Positions 16,137 to 24,796 of a DNA stretch of 64,000 nt are shown here, one piece after another. The translations under genes were made by a program, and so were the position numbers. Source of the stretch: Muribaculaceae bacterium (GTDB lineage Bacteria > Bacteroidota > Bacteroidia > Bacteroidales > Muribaculaceae); assembly GCA_017462345.1 (NCBI GenBank), contig JAFTRI010000026.1:1-64000 (forward strand). Direction: 5' to 3'. Each line of letters opens with the position of its first letter. Positions within the stretch are counted from its first letter, which is position 1. Under the pieces are notes generated by a model. That model was not told the origin of the DNA. It ran no database searches and saw nothing but the letters and a program-made list of their open reading frames with translations.

Positions 16137-17501
16137 TTATTTGAAGAAAAAGCGGTAGACATCATTGCCATTGGCATAGAGTAGTAGCAGGATAAGGAAT
16201 ACCATGCCGGCAATCTGGGCATATTCCATGAACTTGTCACTTGGTTTGCGGCGTGCAACAATCTCGTAGATGAGGAACATTACGTGCCCGCCGTCAAGTG
16301 CCGGAATCGGGATAATGTTCATGAATGCGAGGGCTACTGACAGGAATGCCGTTATCTCCCAGAATGAACGCCAGTTCCAGCTGTCGGGGAATATGCTCCC
16401 TATTGCACCGAATCCGCCAAGGCTTTGGGCACCCTCGGCACTGAACACATGTTTCATGGAACTCACATAATTGGATAATGTGGTCGTACCTATTTCCCAG
16501 CCTTTGGGGAATGACTCGAAGAACGTGTAGCGGGTAATCTTGATTGGGTAGACATCGGTTACCGGCGACAATTGTATACCTATCTTCCCTTCTTGGGTAG
16601 GCGTGATGTTGAGTGAGATTAACGCTCCATCTCTTATGATAGCCATTTCTACGGCTTGTCCGGCATATTTTTTCAGTGCCGGGGTGAACTCGGTGAATGC
16701 GGGAGTCGCTATCTCTCCCACGCTTACTATGCGGTCACCTTCCTTAAGTCCGGATTTTGCGGCAGGTTCTCCAGGCGATAACGCTCCTACAAATACCGGC
16801 ATTCGGTATGCAAAGAATCCTTCATCTTCGTTGAGCCGGAAAATAAAATCATCGGGAATCGGGATTGTTATGGTATCGCTGTTGTTGCGCAACACTGTTA
16901 CGGTCTTGGCCTCAACCATGCGCATGGCATGGTCGCGGTCAGAGGCATCGAGCTTTACACCGTCGGCTGTAAGGGGAATATCCCCGTTACGGAATCCCAC
17001 TTCCTGTGCGGCAGGCACATAGTCCATTCCCTCGTAGGCATCCTCGAACTGGATTGTTTTTTCGCCCCAACTGAATGCTATCCCGGCATATATGAGTATT
17101 GCAAGAATAAAGTTGAACAATACTCCCGCAATCATTACAAGTAGCCGTTGCCAAGCGGGCTTGGCTCTGAATTCCCACGATTGGGCGGGCTTGGCAAGCT
17201 GTTCCTTGTCCATTGACTCGTCGATCATCCCTGCAATCTTTACATATCCTCCGAGCGGAAGCCAGCCGATGCCGTATTCAGTATCACGCCAGGATGCTTT
17301 TTCGCTGCCGTCAGGGTTAGTCGCTGCTTTCTTCTTCGGTTTCCATTTGAACAACGAAAACCATGGGTCGAAAAACAGGTAGAACTTTTCTACCTTGATT
17401 CCGAACATGCGTGCAAATATATAATGCCCGAACTCATGTATTATCACTAACAGGGCGAATGCCGCGATAAGCTGTGCGGCTTTAATAAGGAATGTTTCCA
17501 T
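16137..17501 (-). CDS. rseP: Site-2 intramembrane metalloprotease RseP
   Basis: A 454-residue M50 protease. The zinc motif HEFGH (22-26) lies in the first membrane segment and the second active-site motif IPIPALDGGHVMF near the C-terminus, with at least one PDZ domain between (AAKSGLKEGDRIVSVGEI). It cleaves membrane-spanning substrates such as anti-sigma factors or remnant signal peptides. The ATG overlaps the dxr stop by one base (TAATG at 17501), a coupled arrangement. No anti-sigma factor gene is adjacent; an ECF sigma gene lies far away at 56735. Confidence 0.95.
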   Translation of the reverse strand: METFLIKAAQLIAAFALLVIIHEFGHYIFARMFGIKVEKFYLFFDPWFSLFKWKPKKKAATNPDGSEKASWRDTEYGIGWLPLGGYVKIAGMIDESMDKEQLAKPAQSWEFRAKPAWQRLLVMIAGVLFNFILAILIYAGIAFSWGEKTIQFEDAYEGMDYVPAAQEVGFRNGDIPLTADGVKLDASDRDHAMRMVEAKTVTVLRNNSDTITIPIPDDFIFRLNEDEGFFAYRMPVFVGALSPGEPAAKSGLKEGDRIVSVGEIATPAFTEFTPALKKYAGQAVEMAIIRDGALISLNITPTQEGKIGIQLSPVTDVYPIKITRYTFFESFPKGWEIGTTTLSNYVSSMKHVFSAEGAQSLGGFGAIGSIFPDSWNWRSFWEITAFLSVALAFMNIIPIPALDGGHVMFLIYEIVARRKPSDKFMEYAQIAGMVFLILLLLYANGNDVYRFFFK

Positions 17502-18667
17502 TAAATCTTGTTGTTGATTAGCGACTCGGCATATTCGCGTGTCGCGGCGTTGGTATTTACATAATCATCGTAGGTCGGTGACGCTATGAACGGAATGCGG
17601 GCAAGCGACGATTCTATGATGTCTTTTATCTCTAAAAATCCGATGCGTTCATGCAGGAATGCCGCGACAGCAATCTCATTGGCGGCATTTATGATGCAAG
17701 CTGTATTCCCTCCACGTGACAATGCGTGGTAGGCAAGGTTTATGCAGGGGAAGCGTCCGGTATCAGGAGCCTCGAATGTCAGCGTTGAGTAGTCGGCCAA
17801 TGTCAGGGCGGGTGCTGTTGTTGCCAGACGGGTGGTGTCTCCGAGTGCATATCTTATGGGAAGATGCATGTCCGGCAATCCTAATTGGGCTTTTACCGCT
17901 CCGTCGATAAATTCGACCATTGAGTGTATTATCGACTGCGGATGTACGACGGCTTCGATGTTTTCCGGCTTTATGCCGAACAGCCATCGTGCCTCGATAA
18001 TTTCAAAGGCTTTATTAAGCATTGTTGCCGAGTCGATGGTAATCTTTGCGCCCATCGACCAGTTGGGATGATTAAGCGCATCTTTAACGGTTACGTGTCT
18101 TAATTCATCCATCGACTTTGTGCGGAACGGTCCTCCGGAAGCTGTGATAATAAGTTTTTTTACCGAGTCGGAGGCTTCTCCTGCAAGACATTGGTATATT
18201 GCCGAATGTTCGGAATCTACGGGTATTATGTCCGATGATGAAGTCTTCAGTAATGATGTTATAAGCTCTCCGGCTACAACGAGTGTCTCTTTGTTGGCAA
18301 GGGCTATGCGTTTACCGGCTTTTATTGCGTTGATGGTCGGTTCAAGACCGCTGTACCCCACTGTAGCGGTTACTACCGTGTCTATTTCCTCAAGGTACAT
18401 TGCGTCGGCTATTGCTCTTGCCCCTGATGCGACTTTGATTCCGCGAGGGGATAATGCTTCCGACAGCTTGCTGTAGTACCGGTCATCGGCTATGATGACG
18501 TGACGGGGGGTGAATTTAATGGCTTGCTGGATCAGTAAGTCCACATTTGAGCCTGCTACAAGCAGTCCCACTTCAAATAGCCCGGGGTATTCGGCGATTA
18601 TGTCGAGTGTCTGTGTCCCGATTGAACCTGTGGAACCCAGTATGGCAATTTTTTTCCGTGATGTCAC
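17501..18667 (-). CDS. dxr: 1-deoxy-D-xylulose 5-phosphate reductoisomerase (IspC/Dxr)
   Basis: First committed enzyme of the MEP isoprenoid pathway. Signatures: NADPH-binding ILGSTGSIGTQTLDII, ALANKETLVVAGELI, IPVDSEHSAIYQCL (metal and substrate ligands), TASGGPFR, NHPNWSMGAKITIDSATMLNKAFEIIEARWLF and VHPQSIIHSMVEF. Length of 388 residues is typical. It starts the dxr-rseP-methyltransferase-DPP III run, with a TAATTTTG promoter box 34 nt upstream. Confidence 0.97.
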   Translation of the reverse strand: MTSRKKIAILGSTGSIGTQTLDIIAEYPGLFEVGLLVAGSNVDLLIQQAIKFTPRHVIIADDRYYSKLSEALSPRGIKVASGARAIADAMYLEEIDTVVTATVGYSGLEPTINAIKAGKRIALANKETLVVAGELITSLLKTSSSDIIPVDSEHSAIYQCLAGEASDSVKKLIITASGGPFRTKSMDELRHVTVKDALNHPNWSMGAKITIDSATMLNKAFEIIEARWLFGIKPENIEAVVHPQSIIHSMVEFIDGAVKAQLGLPDMHLPIRYALGDTTRLATTAPALTLADYSTLTFEAPDTGRFPCINLAYHALSRGGNTACIINAANEIAVAAFLHERIGFLEIKDIIESSLARIPFIASPTYDDYVNTNAATREYAESLINNKI

Positions 18668-18700
18668 TGGCGATTATTGTCGGTTAATAATTCTAACATG

Positions 18701-18708
18701 CAAAATTA
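18701..18708 (-). promoter_or_regulatory. -7 promoter box of the dxr operon
   Basis: The minus strand reads TAATTTTG; the predicted leader to ATG 18667 is about 28 nt. Confidence 0.65.
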
Positions 18709-18751
18709 ACGCAAAATCTTCATTGTTTCAATACGTAGCCGGTTAAATTGC

Positions 18752-19603
18752 CTAAAATGAAATGTATTCGAGAGGATTGAGCGGTGTGCCATTGTGCCAT
18801 AGCTCAAATTTTATAAGTCGGCTGTCATTACCGGGCCGGCTTAGGGCTATCCCGATACGGTCACCTGTGTGCAGTCGGTCCCCTTTGGTAATGAATATTT
18901 CACTGAGACCGGAATATTTTGATATGAAATCATTGGGATGTTGGACTATGACAGTGTTTTCTGTCGCCGATGTGTAGTAACATTCGATTACAGTCCCGTC
19001 ATAGATTGACGAAACCGGTGTCGTGTATGGTGTAACAAGAGACACTCCTGAAGAAACTTTGCCGGTCTCCGGGACAACTGCACCTTTAACCGGTGTGTAG
19101 AACGCCATTCCCTCTGCTACGATAGGTGACAGTACCGACAGGTTGAATTTTTCTTTTTCTTCAAACTGTCTGACAAACTGTTTTTCTCTGTCGGATGTGC
19201 CGGTTATAGAGTCGACCGGTAATATTTGTCTGATGGAGTCGGGTGAAGCCGTGTATGATATGGTGTCGATATTGCCGGTGAGTATATCGGTCAGGTTTGA
19301 GATATAGGAGTTTGTTATACTCACTTTAGTGAAGAGCGAGTCGATGCGCATGTTGTTTATTACGTATTCCTGTCGTTGCGAGCCTTTCAGGTAGCCGGGT
19401 AGCAGGGTGCGTATTGGTGTTGCCACGATTATGGTCGAAATGATGCACCACATTGCCGCTATTATGGCTGCTATTGCCATGATTACCTTTATGCGTGACA
19501 TTCTTATCGTCCATACGACATTGAACGTGTTTTCATTTATGAATGACAGCCTGAAACGTTTAGGTGTCCTGAAATCGTGAGCCGGTTGATCCTGTTTGGG
19601 CAT
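18752..19603 (-). CDS. LytM/M23-fold protein with degenerate active site
   Basis: A 283-residue inner-membrane protein with a cytoplasmic N-terminus, one membrane segment (VIMAIAAIIAAMWCIISTII) and an extracytoplasmic M23 (LytM) fold at the C-terminus. The zinc ligands are lost: where active enzymes have HxxxD it reads SSGVSLVTP, and where they have HLH it reads LIKFELW. It is probably a non-catalytic LytM factor, like EnvC or NlpD, that recruits or activates a hydrolase or acts as a scaffold. I chose ATG 19603; a promoter box at 19635-19642 excludes the in-frame start at 19657. Upstream of, but separately promoted from, dxr. Confidence 0.8.
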   Translation of the reverse strand: MPKQDQPAHDFRTPKRFRLSFINENTFNVVWTIRMSRIKVIMAIAAIIAAMWCIISTIIVATPIRTLLPGYLKGSQRQEYVINNMRIDSLFTKVSITNSYISNLTDILTGNIDTISYTASPDSIRQILPVDSITGTSDREKQFVRQFEEKEKFNLSVLSPIVAEGMAFYTPVKGAVVPETGKVSSGVSLVTPYTTPVSSIYDGTVIECYYTSATENTVIVQHPNDFISKYSGLSEIFITKGDRLHTGDRIGIALSRPGNDSRLIKFELWHNGTPLNPLEYISF

Positions 19604-19634
19604 AGTGTATCGGTGAGAATGGATTAACTTGTGG

Positions 19635-19642
19635 CAAAGGTA
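19635..19642 (-). promoter_or_regulatory. -7 promoter box of the LytM-like gene
   Basis: The minus strand reads TACCTTTG; leader about 25 nt to ATG 19603. Confidence 0.65.
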
Positions 19643-19836
19643 GAAAACAATCCCCAAAGCATTGTCCGGTAGGGTGTGTATTTTTTAGAATTGCTTATAC
19701 ATTTTTGAACAAAACATGTGAACGTGATGTTATTTAGACGAAATCGGGACTTTGAGGGCTGATACCCTTGCCATTGTGATTAAAGATAGTTGTAATTATT
19801 AATAGTTCATAATTGTTTAATTAAATCTATAGGAGA

Positions 19837-21045
19837 ATGAAGAAGAATGTCTTTTTAATTATTGCTGCTTGTGGAGGAATACTGCTTCCGGCAAATGTGG
19901 CTGATGCTCAGGAAACTGTCATTGTTGAGGAGGATCTGGTTGTGACTGAGACTGTTCCGTGTAAAGACCATTATTATTCTACATGGAAAGACAACTGGTT
20001 CATGCAATTGGGTGCCGGTATAAATGCTCCGTTCCTTGAGAATCACTTGATTGACGGTGATGCCGGACATCACTTGACTGCTGCCTACAATCTTGGTTTC
20101 GGCAAGTGGATGTCCCCGTATCTCGGCTGGCGTATAAGTATGCTGTACGGAGCTATCCATTGGGATAACAATGTTTACAGTAAGGCAAAATATGCCAATA
20201 CCAACTTTGACTTGATGTGGGATATGTTCAATTCTCTTGGCGGAGCAAATCCCGGGCGAGTGTTCAGCATTGTCCCGTTTGTGGGGCTTGGCGGTACGTT
20301 TGCATGGGATTTTGATGCACCGTCATCGGTTATTGTCGGTAAGCATGGTAAGGCAAAGTCCAATTCATGGACGTTGCCGGTTTCTGCCGGTTTGCAGATG
20401 CGTTTCCGCCTGGGAAAATATGTCGATTTCTTTGCCGAAGGTCGAGCCCAATTCTATGGGGACAATTTCAACAATTGTGCCTACGGCGAGCCTGTCGATG
20501 TGAATATAACAGCTGTAGGAGGATTCATCATCAACTTCGGTGGTTCCGGTTTCCGCAGCTACAATCCATGTAATTATTTGTCCTATATCGACAATCTGAA
20601 TGGGCAGGTGAATGAATTGCGTGCCGCGCTTGCCGATTGTGGCAACCGTCTTGCGGCTGCCGAGTCTCAGCTGCCTTGCCCGGAAGTTGTTACGCCTGAT
20701 TGCCCGGAAGTCGCTGCCGCACCGTTGATGTCTACAGTCCGCTTCTCGCTGAATTCGGCAAAAGTAATGCCCAATGAGTTGGTCAATGTTTATAATGTGG
20801 CACAGTGGATGAAAACAAATCCCGAGACAAGTGTAGTGATTAAGGGTTATGCCGATAAGGATACCGGAACGAGTGAATACAATAAGGAATTGTCAAGAAA
20901 GCGTGCCGAAGCGGTATATAACATCCTTGTCAATGATTATAAAGTAAAGGCCTCGCGGCTTTCAATACAGGCCGAAGGTAGTGATACTCAGCCCTACGAT
21001 ACCAATAACTGGAATCGGATAGTGATTTTCTCACAAGATAAATAA
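19837..21045 (+). CDS. OmpA family outer-membrane porin
   Basis: A 402-residue protein: Sec signal peptide ending near ADAQ (24-25), a beta-barrel region rich in aromatic strands (residues 30 to about 235), a short coiled linker with Cys-Pro repeats (LPCPEVVTPDCPEV) and a C-terminal OmpA/peptidoglycan-binding domain (VRFSLNSAKVMPNELVNVYN, VVIKGYADKDTGTSEYNKEL SRKRAEAVYNIL broken into the usual NxxLSxxRA pattern). It anchors the outer membrane to peptidoglycan. Unusually for this order a purine-rich AGGAGA abuts the ATG, although it is too close for a standard Shine-Dalgarno site. An 18-bp hairpin at 21066-21113 follows the stop. Confidence 0.9.
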   Translation: MKKNVFLIIAACGGILLPANVADAQETVIVEEDLVVTETVPCKDHYYSTWKDNWFMQLGAGINAPFLENHLIDGDAGHHLTAAYNLGFGKWMSPYLGWRISMLYGAIHWDNNVYSKAKYANTNFDLMWDMFNSLGGANPGRVFSIVPFVGLGGTFAWDFDAPSSVIVGKHGKAKSNSWTLPVSAGLQMRFRLGKYVDFFAEGRAQFYGDNFNNCAYGEPVDVNITAVGGFIINFGGSGFRSYNPCNYLSYIDNLNGQVNELRAALADCGNRLAAAESQLPCPEVVTPDCPEVAAAPLMSTVRFSLNSAKVMPNELVNVYNVAQWMKTNPETSVVIKGYADKDTGTSEYNKELSRKRAEAVYNILVNDYKVKASRLSIQAEGSDTQPYDTNNWNRIVIFSQDK

Positions 21046-21065
21046 TCTATAAAAACATAAACTGG

Positions 21066-21113
21066 TAAGTCACCCCTGCTCCGATATGTCCCACACGGAG
21101 CGGGGGTGACTTA
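21066..21113 (+). terminator. Strong hairpin after the OmpA-type gene
   Basis: Bases 21066-21083 pair with 21096-21113 (18 bp; the one imperfect position is a G-U pair in + strand RNA). No T tract follows, so it may protect the 3' end of the porin mRNA as much as terminate. Confidence 0.65.
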
Positions 21114-21464
21114 TGTCGCAACAGAGCCAATGCGTGTAATAGTCTTAAATATAGCGCGGATGTCGGATTCCTTATTTCCGCTAATCGCCTTCGTCATGGA
21201 TGCAGGATGAGATGATTGATTTGCCAAAACAAATGACTCAATAATTTGAATGACATGACAGCATTTTGACTATTGCCATGATTGCCGATGCAAAGAGTGT
21301 TATTTTTGTCATAGGGGGAGTCGGGTTGGTTGCTCTCCTTTAAAGCCGCTGTTTTTGCTTCAGGTTTCTACTTCATTTACTTCTTTTCTAAAATTTATTT
21401 AGGAAAATATTGGTTGGAATGTCATTTTATCGTGAATTTTTATTGCTGATTAAAAACTAATGGT
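21114..21464. other. Gene-free stretch between the porin and the aromatic operon
   Basis: About 350 bases with no open frame of note, no recognisable RNA gene and no strong inverted repeat that I could see. It may include the -33 region of the operon promoter at its right end. Confidence 0.5.
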
Positions 21465-21472
21465 TACATTTG
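21465..21472 (+). promoter_or_regulatory. -7 promoter box of the aromatic amino acid operon
   Basis: Reads TACATTTG, with TTG near 21443 as a -33 candidate. The predicted start near 21479 is about 15 nt before the leader-peptide ATG. Confidence 0.7.
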
Positions 21473-21493
21473 CAGCATAAACGTAAATACAAC

Positions 21494-21571
21494 ATGACAC
21501 GATTTTATGCATATTATTATTCCTATTATTTTTATTTCAGCAAGAATAAAAACGGGATTTTATGTGCGTAA
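21494..21571 (+). CDS. Tyr/Phe-rich leader peptide of the aromatic operon (25 aa)
   Basis: The reading frame ATG 21494 to TAA 21571 encodes MTRFYAYYYSYYFYFSKNKN followed by GILCA. In residues 4-15 it has seven Tyr and three Phe in twelve positions, an unmistakable sensor for charged tRNA-Tyr and tRNA-Phe. It is followed by mutually exclusive antiterminator and terminator hairpins and then by pheA, an aromatic aminotransferase, DAHP synthase-chorismate mutase and tyrA. Its role is regulatory: ribosome stalling at Tyr/Phe codons should permit read-through. Confidence 0.9.
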   Translation: MTRFYAYYYSYYFYFSKNKNGILCA

Positions 21572-21628
21572 CCTCTATGATTGAATGATTAACAGTAATA
21601 TAAAATCCCGCCTACACGGGATTTTTTT
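21553..21628 (+). promoter_or_regulatory. Transcription attenuator: antiterminator plus intrinsic terminator
   Basis: Terminator: AAAATCCCG (21602-21610), loop CCTACA, CGGGATTTT (21617-21625), inside a run of seven T. Antiterminator: CGGGATTTTA (21553-21562) is a second copy of the terminator 3' arm and is a perfect 10-bp complement of TAAAATCCCG (21601-21610). A ribosome stalled on the Tyr/Phe codons (21503-21538) leaves 21553-21562 free, so the antiterminator forms; a ribosome reaching the stop at 21571 covers it, so the terminator forms. Directly read from sequence; mechanism by analogy with trp/phe attenuation in Enterobacteria. Confidence 0.9.
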
Positions 21629-21652
21629 ATTTCTATACATTGTGACTGAGTA

Positions 21653-22501
21653 ATGGAAAAACGAGTGACGATACAAGGTGTGGCAGGTTGCTATCATGAT
21701 GCCGCAGCCCGGGAGTATTTCAATGGGGAGGATATTGTGACGATACCGTGCGATTCGTTTCCTGAGATGTTTGAGATGTTGTCGGGTGACGCCTCGCTGA
21801 TGGGTATTCTTGCTATCGAAAATACGATTGCCGGAAGCCTTTTGCAGAATCATGAGCTTCTACGCATGAGCAACATGCAGGTTGTCGGTGAGCATAAGAT
21901 GCATATATCGCATGTGCTTGCCGCCTTGCCCGGGCAATCGATAGATGACTTGACCGAGGTAAACTCCCATTCGATGGCATTGATGCAGTGTGAGCAGTAT
22001 CTGCGCCGTCACCCCAACCTTAAAATGGTGGAGAAGTTCGATACGGCCGGAAGCGCCCAGGAAATAGCCGAGGGAAACCTGACGGGACATGCCGCGGTGT
22101 GTGGGGAATATGCCGCCAAATTGTACGGGTTGAATGTCCTTGAACGGGGGATCGAGACCAATAAGCGTAACTTTACCCGTTTCCTGATTCTTGCCGATCC
22201 TCTGCTTGCCGGGGAATTACGTCCGCGTGAGGAACAGCTCGACAAGTCATCGATCGTGTTCACTCTCCCCCATACTCATGGGGCATTGTCAAAAGTACTG
22301 ACGATATTTTCGTTCTATGACATAAACCTGTCCAAGATCCAGTCCCTTCCCATTTTGGGTCGTGAATGGGAGTACCGTTTCTATGTCGACCTGACATTTG
22401 ACAGTTATGTGCGTTATCGGCAATCCATTGATGCCGTGCGGCCGTTGATAAATGATTTTAAAATACTTGGTGAATATATTGAATGTGGATATGAATTCTG
22501 A
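21653..22501 (+). CDS. pheA: Prephenate dehydratase PheA
   Basis: Converts prephenate to phenylpyruvate in phenylalanine synthesis. Monofunctional (no chorismate mutase), 282 residues. Catalytic domain: IQGVAGCYHDAAAREYF at the start, LAIENTIAGSLLQNHELL, AAVCGEYAAKLYGLNVL, and NKRNFTRFLIL, the typical TRF substrate site. C-terminal ACT domain SSIVFTLPHTHGALSKVLTIF and IQSLPILGREWEYRFYVD (ESRP-like site) implies feedback control by phenylalanine. First structural gene after the attenuator; the next gene starts 11 nt before its stop. Confidence 0.96.
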   Translation: MEKRVTIQGVAGCYHDAAAREYFNGEDIVTIPCDSFPEMFEMLSGDASLMGILAIENTIAGSLLQNHELLRMSNMQVVGEHKMHISHVLAALPGQSIDDLTEVNSHSMALMQCEQYLRRHPNLKMVEKFDTAGSAQEIAEGNLTGHAAVCGEYAAKLYGLNVLERGIETNKRNFTRFLILADPLLAGELRPREEQLDKSSIVFTLPHTHGALSKVLTIFSFYDINLSKIQSLPILGREWEYRFYVDLTFDSYVRYRQSIDAVRPLINDFKILGEYIECGYEF

Positions 22502-23675
22502 TGGACTGAATATTGTTCCGGCTCATAGAGTGTCGGAAATTCAAGAATATTATTTCTCGAAAAAATTACGTGAGGTAGCTCAGCTGAATGCACAGGGCGC
22601 TGATATTATATCGCTTGGAATAGGAGGTCCCGACCGTCCGCCTCATGCCGATGTCATAAGTACATTGTGTGAAGAGGCTCACAAGGATGGAAACCATAGT
22701 TATCAGCCGTATGTGGGTATCCCTGAACTGCGTCAGGCATTTGCCGGATGGTACAGGAAGTGGTATGGGGTGGAGCTTGATCAGGCAAAGGAAATATTGC
22801 CTCTTATCGGTTCCAAGGAGGGCATCCTGCATATCTCTCTGGCATTCTTGAATCCGGGAGACGGGGTTCTTGTCCCTAATCCGGGCTATCCGACATATAC
22901 CTCGGTGAGCCGTCTTGCCCAAGCCGAAATCTTTACGTATGACCTTACTGCCGGAAACAGATGGCTGCCTGACTTTGAAGCGTTGGAGAGGCTGCCTCTT
23001 GAACGCATAAAGCTGATGTGGATTAATTATCCCCACATGCCTACCGGAACTCCGGCTACAATGGAACTTTTCCGGAAGATTGTCGATTTCGGCCGACGTC
23101 ACGGCATTGTGATAGCCCACGACAATCCGTATAGTTTCATCCTTAATGACAATCCCATGAGTATCTTGCAGGTAGATGGTGCAAAAGATATTGCCATAGA
23201 GATGAATTCGATGAGCAAGTCCCATAATATGGCCGGATGGCGTGTGGCGATGCTGGCTTCCAATCCTACATTCGTTTCATGGGTGCTGAAGGTAAAATCC
23301 AATATCGATTCAGGTCAGTTCCGCCCTCTGATGCTCGCTGCGGTGAAAGGGTTACAGGCCGATAAGTCATGGTATGACACGGTTAATAGTGTATATTCGG
23401 CACGGCGTAAGGTTGCGGAGAGGATAATGGATGAGCTCGGATGTTCTTATGATTCCAATCAACGGGGACTGTTCCTGTGGGGACGCATTCCCGATGATGC
23501 TGTTTCAAGTGAATCGCTTGCCGACAAAGTGTTGTACGATGCACGCGTGTTCATTACTCCTGGCTTCATATTCGGCAGCAACGGTGACAGGTATGTGCGC
23601 ATATCCTTGTGTGCGACTGAAGAGAACATGGAACGCGCTTTGGATAGAATTAGAAAAGTGAATGATAACAAATAA
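22491..23675 (+). CDS. Class I aminotransferase of the aromatic operon
   Basis: A 394-residue PLP enzyme of fold type I: GIGGPDRPPH, SYQPYVGIPELRQAFAGWY, GSKEGILHISLAFLNPGD, LVPNPGYPTY, AHDNPYSFIL and the Schiff-base lysine in EMNSMSKSHNMAGWRV. Sequence style is of the aspartate/LL-diaminopimelate aminotransferase branch, but position between pheA and DAHP synthase makes phenylpyruvate/hydroxyphenylpyruvate transamination the probable role. ATG 22491 overlaps the pheA stop by 11 nt; an alternative at 22452 would lie deep inside pheA. Confidence 0.9.
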   Translation: MNSDGLNIVPAHRVSEIQEYYFSKKLREVAQLNAQGADIISLGIGGPDRPPHADVISTLCEEAHKDGNHSYQPYVGIPELRQAFAGWYRKWYGVELDQAKEILPLIGSKEGILHISLAFLNPGDGVLVPNPGYPTYTSVSRLAQAEIFTYDLTAGNRWLPDFEALERLPLERIKLMWINYPHMPTGTPATMELFRKIVDFGRRHGIVIAHDNPYSFILNDNPMSILQVDGAKDIAIEMNSMSKSHNMAGWRVAMLASNPTFVSWVLKVKSNIDSGQFRPLMLAAVKGLQADKSWYDTVNSVYSARRKVAERIMDELGCSYDSNQRGLFLWGRIPDDAVSSESLADKVLYDARVFITPGFIFGSNGDRYVRISLCATEENMERALDRIRKVNDNK

Positions 23676-23679
23676 TAAC

Positions 23680-24768
23680 ATGGATACAATGAAAGATTTA
23701 CTCCCAATTACGCTTGACGGCATTGATCCCCGTAAACCTCTTGTTATAGCGGGTCCTTGCAGTGCCGAGACTGAAGAACAGGTAATGACTACCGCAAGGG
23801 AACTGGCTCATCACGGCATAAGGATATTCCGTGCGGGGATATGGAAACCGCGTACCAAGCCGGGTGGCTTTGAGGGTGTTGGTGTTGAGGGGCTGCAGTG
23901 GTTGAAACGCGTAAAGGAAGAAACCGGAATGTACACAAGTACCGAGGTTGCCACGAAGCAACACGTTGAGGCCGCACTTGCCGCAGGTGTCGATATACTG
24001 TGGATCGGTGCACGTACTTCGGCTAACCCTTTTGCAATGCAGGAAATTGCTGACGCCTTGCAGCAAGCGGGTGCTGATGTCCCCGTACTGGTGAAAAATC
24101 CGGTAAATCCCGATCTTGAATTATGGATTGGAGCAATGCAGCGTATTTACAATGCCGGAATACGTCGTATCGGAGCCATCCATCGCGGATTCAGCGCATA
24201 CGGAAAACATCTTTACCGTAATCTCCCACAGTGGCATATCCCTATCGAACTGCGTCGTCGTATGCCTGAAATGCCCATCATCTGTGACCCGAGCCACATA
24301 GGCGGTAAGCGTGAATTGGTGGCATCGTTGAGCCAACAGGCTCTTGATATGGGTTTCAACGGACTTATTATTGAAAGTCATTGTGATCCCGATTGTGCAT
24401 GGAGCGACAAGAGCCAGCAGATAACACCCGATGTACTGAATTTCGTTCTCAATACATTGGTGCTGCGTGAATCAAAGCAGACGACTGAAAGTCTCACACT
24501 CCTGCGTCAACAGATTGACGGAATCGATAACGAACTGCTTGAAATACTGAACAAGCGTATGCGTGTGTCGCGTGAGATAGGACAGTACAAGAAAGAGCAC
24601 CGTATGCCGGTTCTTCAGGCAGGACGTTATGACGATATCATGCAGTCGCGTGTGAAACTTGCCGAGGAGATGGGTATGAGCGGAGATTTCATGAAGACTG
24701 TCCTGTCGGCAATTCATGAAGAGTCTGTGCGCCAGCAGATAGAGATATTGAACGACCGTGTGATCTGA
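23680..24768 (+). CDS. DAHP synthase-chorismate mutase fusion
   Basis: A 362-residue bifunctional enzyme. Residues 1 to about 255 are a type I-beta-like 3-deoxy-7-phosphoheptulonate synthase: VIAGPCSAETEEQV, FRAGIWKPRTKPGGFEGVG, LWIGARTSANPFAMQ, VLVKNPVNPD, IGAIHRGFS, ICDPSHIGGKRELV and IIESHCDPDCAWSDKSQQ. The C-terminal 90 residues are an AroQ-type chorismate mutase: LRQQIDGIDNELLEILNKRM and REIGQYKKEH. It catalyses the first step of the shikimate pathway and the branch step to prephenate. The C-terminal placement of the mutase is typical for Bacteroidetes, opposite to the Bacillus fusion. It begins 4 nt after the aminotransferase stop. Confidence 0.95.
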   Translation: MDTMKDLLPITLDGIDPRKPLVIAGPCSAETEEQVMTTARELAHHGIRIFRAGIWKPRTKPGGFEGVGVEGLQWLKRVKEETGMYTSTEVATKQHVEAALAAGVDILWIGARTSANPFAMQEIADALQQAGADVPVLVKNPVNPDLELWIGAMQRIYNAGIRRIGAIHRGFSAYGKHLYRNLPQWHIPIELRRRMPEMPIICDPSHIGGKRELVASLSQQALDMGFNGLIIESHCDPDCAWSDKSQQITPDVLNFVLNTLVLRESKQTTESLTLLRQQIDGIDNELLEILNKRMRVSREIGQYKKEHRMPVLQAGRYDDIMQSRVKLAEEMGMSGDFMKTVLSAIHEESVRQQIEILNDRVI

Positions 24769-24796
24769 TTCATTCCCACCTAAAGAGTAGCCGATT

